Shown: piece after piece, positions 58,653-64,000 of the stretch
Numbering within the stretch: the first letter of the stretch is position 1
Layout of the letters: each line of letters starts with the position of its first letter
Assembly: GCA_030411725.1 (NCBI GenBank)
Contig: MU839833.1
Location: 1,054,001-1,118,000, forward strand
From: Echria macrotheca
Taxonomy: Eukaryota > Ascomycota > Sordariomycetes > Sordariales > Schizotheciaceae
Direction: 5' to 3'
DNA length: 64,000 bases
Notes under the pieces: model-generated
What the model was told of the DNA's origin: nothing
Database searches by the model: none
Seen by the model: the letters and a program-made list of their open reading frames with translations, nothing else
Made by a program: the position numbers and the translations under genes

Positions 58653-60118
58653 TCAGTCGTTAAAGTCGTTGAAAATCAAGCTCGCAGCATACTCGACATT
58701 ACCACCGGTGGCTTCAAGCGCTTGTACTGCTTTCTCCTCCGAGGCACCGAGTGCCTTGAGTTGATCGATGTGCTCGCGGGGGAACGTTCGTGTCGGTGGC
58801 GGAGCACGGGTGGCCGCCTGAGGCGCGGCTTGACCAGGCGTTGGTTGAGATTGCGAGGGCGCTGCTTCGGATGGTGCCGACACGGCGCCGGATCTCGCAC
58901 CGATGGTTGTCCCTGCAGGCCCCGGTACTCGCGGCTCTGACTTGTACGCATCTTCCGACTCCTTGGGGATGTCTGCCTCTCCCAGGAATGGCACCTCGAC
59001 ACCCTGGATGATCAGCTTGTCCTTGGCCAAGTCGATAGATGCTTGGTGGCGCTTCAGCATGTCCAACCCGAGCAGCAGCTCAACCTGCTTGCCTTCCATG
59101 ACGGTAAAACTGCAGGGGAGGAACAGGGAGCCGATCTTGATTTGCGCCGAGTGCACACGCCCGATGATATTAGCGGTACCGACACCGCGCGCCACACCAG
59201 CGAAGCGTTTGTCAACCAGACGCATGATGCCGCATGCCTCTGCGCAGGACGGGCTCATGATGGTCGCCTGGGCGCCGGAATCAACTAGAGCTTTGAACTT
59301 GTACCCGTTCACCTCGACATCTACATAAAGCATGTGTACGACACCGAACACTGAGAAAAGTGTGTTAGCTCCGGTAGCACAAACAAGTGGCCCTGAAAAT
59401 GTCACCTACCTTCCGGGTTGTGCTCCATGGCATTCTGCAAGTTCTCCATCACCCGTTCTTGGCGGATCATCTCCTCGATCTTCGCTTGCGCCTCCGGATC
59501 AAACGGATCGGCGTTCAACATCTGGATTTGACGGTGTCGCTCGGCTCTTTCTCTTCGCTCCCGGTCGTAGTTTTCGGCAAAGATGCTGGCGAACCTGCGC
59601 GGATCATCCAGCGCTGCTGCCAGCTCCGGCCGCTGCCTGTTCAGCTCAGCTCTCAAATTCGGGTCTCCGAGAATCTGCAGCCGAATCAACTCGGGGTCTT
59701 GCTCGACGCCCGGTGCACGACCTGGGGCACGACTGCCCTGCTGCGCTGGGGCATTGGCACCTCCAGCGGGGATGCCGGTAGAGCCGCGCATTTCGCGGAC
59801 GTGCAGGGCCAACATCTCGCCATCGCCAATCTCCAGTTCCGCCAACGTCTTGCTATTGTCGGTGATGAGTTGCCCGTTGTGATAGAGGTGCTGAGAGCCC
59901 GGCTCGAAACCGGTCTCCACCTTGACGAGCTCTCGGAGCAGGTCGACCGTGGTTTCCGGGTAGACATCGAGAGAGAGCAAGTCCTGCTCGTCGCTTTGAG
60001 GCTCCGAGAGCGTGATGCTAAGGGTAATACGCCTGTGACGGGGCAAAGAGTTAGTCGGTCGCCCCAGAGTGACAGACAGCAAACGGTCAAACTAGTTTAG
60101 ACGCATCAACACCCACAT
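58653..60118 (-). CDS. DDI1: DNA damage-inducible protein 1, ubiquitin shuttle aspartic protease
   Basis: Exons 60118-60111, 60032-59410 and 59350-58653, 442 aa in this model. Parts in order: an N-terminal ubiquitin-like domain (RITLSITL ... HLYHNGQLITDNSKTLAEL), a helical HDD-like region (DPELIRLQILGDPNLRAEL and Asp/Arg-rich MIRQERVMENLQNAM), the retropepsin-like protease domain with active-site DSGAQA (Asp234) and flap/core IIGRVHSAQIKIG, and a C-terminal UBA domain (LKALGASEEKAVQALEATG). Family role: binds ubiquitinated clients and the proteasome; the dimeric protease cleaves heavily ubiquitinated substrates. The 8-nt first exon (M-W-V, donor GTTGAT) is tentative, but no other upstream ATG keeps frame with the clear CACAG acceptor. 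Confidence 0.9.
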
Positions 60119-61769
60119 TTTGAGCACAGGTTCGCTTTCCGGGTCGATCTGCGGGGTACCAGAAGAGACGCACAGCAAAGGGTCAGGGCAGCAGGCGATG
60201 GGCCGAAGAATCGGATGGGAAAGCAAGAAGACGAACGGCAGCAGAGGCAGGCCGTGGTTTGGAGGTCACGTCAACGGAGGAAGGCGGCGTGGAGCAGGCA
60301 ATGTCTCGGAGGGGCACGAGGGGCAGCAGGCGGGAGGTCGACCGAAGCGAGCCGCTAACGTCAGGACGCCAGGCAGCTTGACAGGGGTGTCAGGTCCGCC
60401 AGGTACCTCGGTATCATTCTCACAAACATCCAACCTTGGAAGCTCTGTCGAGCCGTTTCTGACATTGTTCCAATCGAACATCTCCGTCCCCTGGCAACGG
60501 CCGTCGTTTCAATCTTACCCGGACTCCCTATCCAAACAAAATACCGAGTTTTGCATTGGCGTCAGACATGCCGGGATGACCTTGAGTAATGGTAGCTGCT
60601 CCCCGCAGGGCGGCCTTCCCGTCCTTTGGTCCAGCCGTCGGACCGACATGGAAATCGTCGGAAGCCTGGTTCCAAGCATGTAAGCACAGGCGTGATGGCG
60701 ACGGACGTGCTCAGCTGTTCAGATGACTCCTCGAACGCACGAAATCGAAGAGCAGCGAATCACCACTGCAGCACCCTCGGATGAGGGTCCGCCAGGTCGT
60801 TGTGCCCCTCAGCCTGATATTGGAGACGCCAAAGCTCACAAGAAGCTGTTCGGAAGCTGATTGGGCACAACTCTGATGCGCATTGGAGCTTGCAGGCAGC
60901 TGTGATGGCGCAAGTGGTGCGGCTCCGCTGCTTCCATTGCTTCTAAGAGCCCTGAAACCTGTGAACGGCAAGCCGACGAGCAAGCAGCCACGTATTGTTG
61001 GAGTCGCGGCATTTCCCGGTCTCATGCCGTCGTTCTTGATGATGTTTCGGAATCCCCATCATCAAGCAGAGTGTTTATCCGGTCAGCGGTTTTGGCGGCC
61101 CGTATCTGAGATGTGACGTTGTCGGGGCTTGCATGGAATATTCTTCGGCTTCTTGTACGCAAACAGCCTCGGCGGGCTTCCCGGTTCAGGAGTCTCAAAG
61201 TTTCGTCCTTCTCTATTAGGGCTCGTCAAAGCTGTAGTGTAGATGTGTAACCGTTCGGGCGGCTTCCCGGTACAGGTACCTAGGAGCTCGTTTGCAAATT
61301 TGTGGTTGGCTGTGTGCTGTGTAGTCAGGTGAACGAAGCCGGCATCGCATACTGTTCCCCTGCGACAGCAAACAAGAAAGGAATCCAGTCTAGACCACTA
61401 ATCTACGAGCCATCGGACCTAAGCTTTAGACTCTTGCTGTTAAATGTCGAAACGTCCTTTTTTAAAGTGACGTCAGCGCAGCTGGAGATCTTGAGAAACT
61501 CCAGCTTCAGCTTCGGTACTTTTTGTGGGCTCTCGGTGTGCGGCAGCGGGGCGGAGAAGACACAGTGGGGTTGGGGCAAGCAGTGGGCCGCGCTATCTTA
61601 TCGATTGTGTCGGCCCCACACGCACTCTTTATCTTATCGCGAAAACCACCAGAAAAATATTTCGAAGGCTTGAAGTTGCCGCCAGTCACCGCCCCGCAGT
61701 TGTTGTCGCGGCTCCCTTCGTCGCTTCAACCATTCACCACCAGGACGAAAACCTTGCGGACCGCCCAGA
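60119..61769. promoter_or_regulatory. Divergent DDI1-NOG1 upstream region
   Basis: 1.65 kb between outward-facing starts. Contains a chance-looking 187-aa frame (60120-60683). An AT-rich AAAAATATTT at about 61653 might be an RRPE-like element for NOG1; evidence is weak. Confidence 0.4.
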
Positions 61770-64000
61770 ATGACTTGGAAAGATATCGCTCCCGTGCCGA
61801 CGTAAGAACACCAAGCTGGACTTCCTCTTCCCAGTCCTTGGCTAATAATTTACCTTACAGGGCACAGGAGTTTATCGACATCGTCCTCTCGTAAGACGCG
61901 ACCGTCCCGACTCGTTAGTATCCCGACTATTGACACAAACAAATACAGGCGCACACAGAGAAGACTTCCGACTCAAAGTCAGTTCGGTCATTGCGGGTAG
62001 TGATATTGGTTGGTTGCTAACGTATGATTTCAATTCGCCAGTCCGAGCTGGATTCAAGAGTATGTCTGACCCGGAGCGCTTCAAGGGGGGCTGCCCCATA
62101 TGATCTACCTGAATACTGACAAGTTTCTACCATCAGTCAGCAGAATTCGGGCGTTCTACACCCGCAAAGTCAAGTTGGTGCTCCCGATCCTCGATACCTT
62201 GATGCCGCATTTTCTCGATTACTCGTCCCTAACCGTTTCTCAACAGATTCACGCAGGAAACATGCAGCGAGAAATTCGGGAATATCGTCCAGAGCTTCCC
62301 GATCCTGGCAAATCAACACCCGTTCCACCGCGAACTGATGAATATTCTCTACGGTATGGATACCGGCTCTACGACGAGAGTTCTGATGGACGCTGATTAT
62401 TGGGTATTCAGATGCGGACCATTTCAAGGTGGCTCTGGGACAGGTATCGACAGCGAAGAACTTGATCGAAACTATCTCTCGAGATTATGTCCGGTTGTTG
62501 AAGGCATGTTCCGTTACGGTCCTGGCCGAAGAAGGTTTGCTGACATTGAGCGCAGTACTCGCAAAGCTTGTTTCAATGCAAGCAGTTGAAGCGGGCCGCA
62601 CTGGGTCGTAGGTGCTTCTTGATCCTTTACTATTGAAGAACGTTTCTAATACTCTGGCAGGGATGGCCACGCTTATCAAGCGCCTGAAAGAACCCCTTCT
62701 CTATCTGGATCAGGTTCGCCAACATCTGGCTAGGCTACCAGACATCAACCCAAATACACGGACTATGCTCGTTGCTGGATTCCCCAATGTTGGCAAGAGC
62801 TCTTTCGTCCGCTCAGTCACGCGCGCAGATACCCCCGTGGAGCCCTATGCTTTCGTAAGTGTTTGCCCTTTTATTTCACTGAGACGATGCTTACACTTAA
62901 CAGACAACCAAGAGTCTGTTCGTTGGACATCTCGACTACAAATGTACGTGCCTGGAAGGCGCCTTTTGGCCCTGCTTAGACGACTAACCTTCAAATGTGT
63001 AACAGACCTCCGATATCAGGTTATAGATACTCCAGGAATGTGAGTTGAGAGCCGCTTGCCAGCGAAACGCCAGGACGTACAGCAGCTAATATGGAGGCAG
63101 CCTTGATCACCCCCTCGAGGAGATGAATACGATTGAACTACAAAGCGTAACAGCCTTGGCCCATCTCAGAGCTGCAGTTTGCTTCTTCATCGATATCAGG
63201 TATGTCCCATGATCATTCTGCAGTGGACTCGCTAACGACGAGAAGCGAGCAATGCGGCTACTCCCTGAAAGCACAATGCAACCTGTTTAAGTCGATCAAG
63301 CCCCTGTTCGCCAACAAGCAGGTATTTATCGTCCTGAATAAGATGGATATCAAGGCATTTGAAGAGTTGGAGCCCGAGTTGCAAGAGGAAGTCAACAGCC
63401 TGGCGAAGTCCGGCGATGTCGAGATTCTCCGTGCATCTTGTGCTACCCAAGATGGCGTCCAGGATGTGAAGAACCACGTCTGCGAGCGTCTCCTCACCGA
63501 GCGGGTTGCCCAAAAACTCAAGGCTGGCACGACCAGCAGCGGCGGCATGGGATCCCGTCTCTCCGAGGTCATGCAGCGTATTCACGTTGCTCAACCCCTT
63601 GGTGGCGTCACAAGGGAAGCCTTCATCCCAGATGCCGTCAAGGAGCTCAAGAAATACGACAAGAGCGACCCGAACAGGAGGATATTGGCAAGGGACGTCG
63701 AAGAGGCCAACGGAGGTGCTGGTGTGTTCAGCGTGGATCTCAGGAAAGATTATCTTCTGGCGGACCCCTCTTGGAAGTACGACAAGGTACCCGAGATCTT
63801 CGACGGGAAGAACGTCTACGACTACATCGATCCCGATATCGACGCCAAGCTTGCCGCTCTCGAGGAAGAGGAGGAGCGTCTGGAGAAGGAGGGCTTCTAC
63901 GAGTCGGACGAGGATGTCGAGGACGAGTCAGAAGAGGAGATTCTGGAAAAGGCCGAGTACATCCGGGAGAAGCACAAGCTTATCCGCAACGAGGCCAAGA
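61770..64000 (+). CDS. NOG1: Nucleolar GTP-binding protein 1 (partial, 3' end outside window)
   Basis: Thirteen exons visible: 61770-61801, 61861-61890, 61949-61977, 62042-62059, 62137-62177, 62257-62353, 62412-62503, 62556-62607, 62661-62854, 62904-62943, 63006-63039, 63101-63199, 63246 to the edge; 504 residues, open at the right end. OBG-type GTPase that joins pre-60S particles. Seen: the start TWKDIAPVPT, then RTQRRLPTQIRAGFKISRIR, FYTRKVK, DADHFKVALGQVSTAKNLI, P-loop GFPNVGKSS (G1), VIDTPGI (G3) split by introns, LNKMD (G4) and the NOG1-type C-terminal tail with an acidic EEEE cluster. The junction after exon 7 uses a GC donor. The exon 5/6 junction (KVK-L-ETC) is tentative and shortens a usually longer KVKFTQE segment. 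Confidence 0.93.

Overview
The window looks like nuclear DNA of a filamentous ascomycete, most likely a Sordariomycete (Sordariales/Chaetomiaceae-like). Genes are intron-containing, with mostly 45-80 nt GT-AG introns and CTAAC/CTGAC-type branch points. The proteins are typical of Pezizomycotina: a LaeA-like methyltransferase, a Zn2Cys6 regulator, an OLE1 desaturase with fused cytochrome b5, and URA5. I see no bacterial operon structure, no CRISPR array, no rRNA, no convincing tRNA and no intact transposon. I support 18 protein-coding genes, 17 complete and one running off the right edge. Species assignment is inference.

Layout. 0-11 kb: LaeA-like methyltransferase (+), mitochondrial GatB/YqeY protein AIM41 (+), SNF2/RING remodeller of the Rad5/HLTF type (+). 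11-20 kb: OLE1 (-) and URA5 (+) diverge from a 1.3 kb promoter region; then a GNAT N-acetyltransferase (-) and the rRNA methyltransferase RRP8 (-). 20-31 kb: a long non-coding stretch, a six-exon Zn2Cys6 transcription factor (+), then proteasome subunit alpha-5 (-, with a 13-nt exon) and gamma-tubulin complex GCP2 (+) sharing a divergent promoter. 31-46 kb: a multi-KH RNA-binding protein (-), a large disordered protein of unknown function with C-terminal degenerate repeats (-), a pyrimidine 5'-nucleotidase (+), Mediator subunit MED21 (-), the RRG7-type mitochondrial nuclease-fold protein (+) and a small acidic unknown protein (-). 46-64 kb: mitochondrial Lon protease (+), a 4.4 kb gene-free tract that is strongly C-poor on the + strand, an atypical protein kinase (+), a microsatellite cluster, the DDI1 shuttle protease (-) and the ribosome-biogenesis GTPase NOG1 (+, 13 exons visible, one apparent GC-AG intron).

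The content is mainly housekeeping: ribosome biogenesis (RRP8, NOG1), proteolysis (PUP2, PIM1/Lon, DDI1), mitochondria (AIM41, RRG7, Lon), nucleotides and lipids (URA5, nucleotidase, OLE1). The genes do not form one pathway. The least explained are the divergent kinase, the repeat-bearing disordered protein, the small acidic protein and the C-poor intergenic tract. Exon structures were assembled by hand from reading-frame continuity, splice signals and remembered family sequence patterns. They have not been checked against transcripts.
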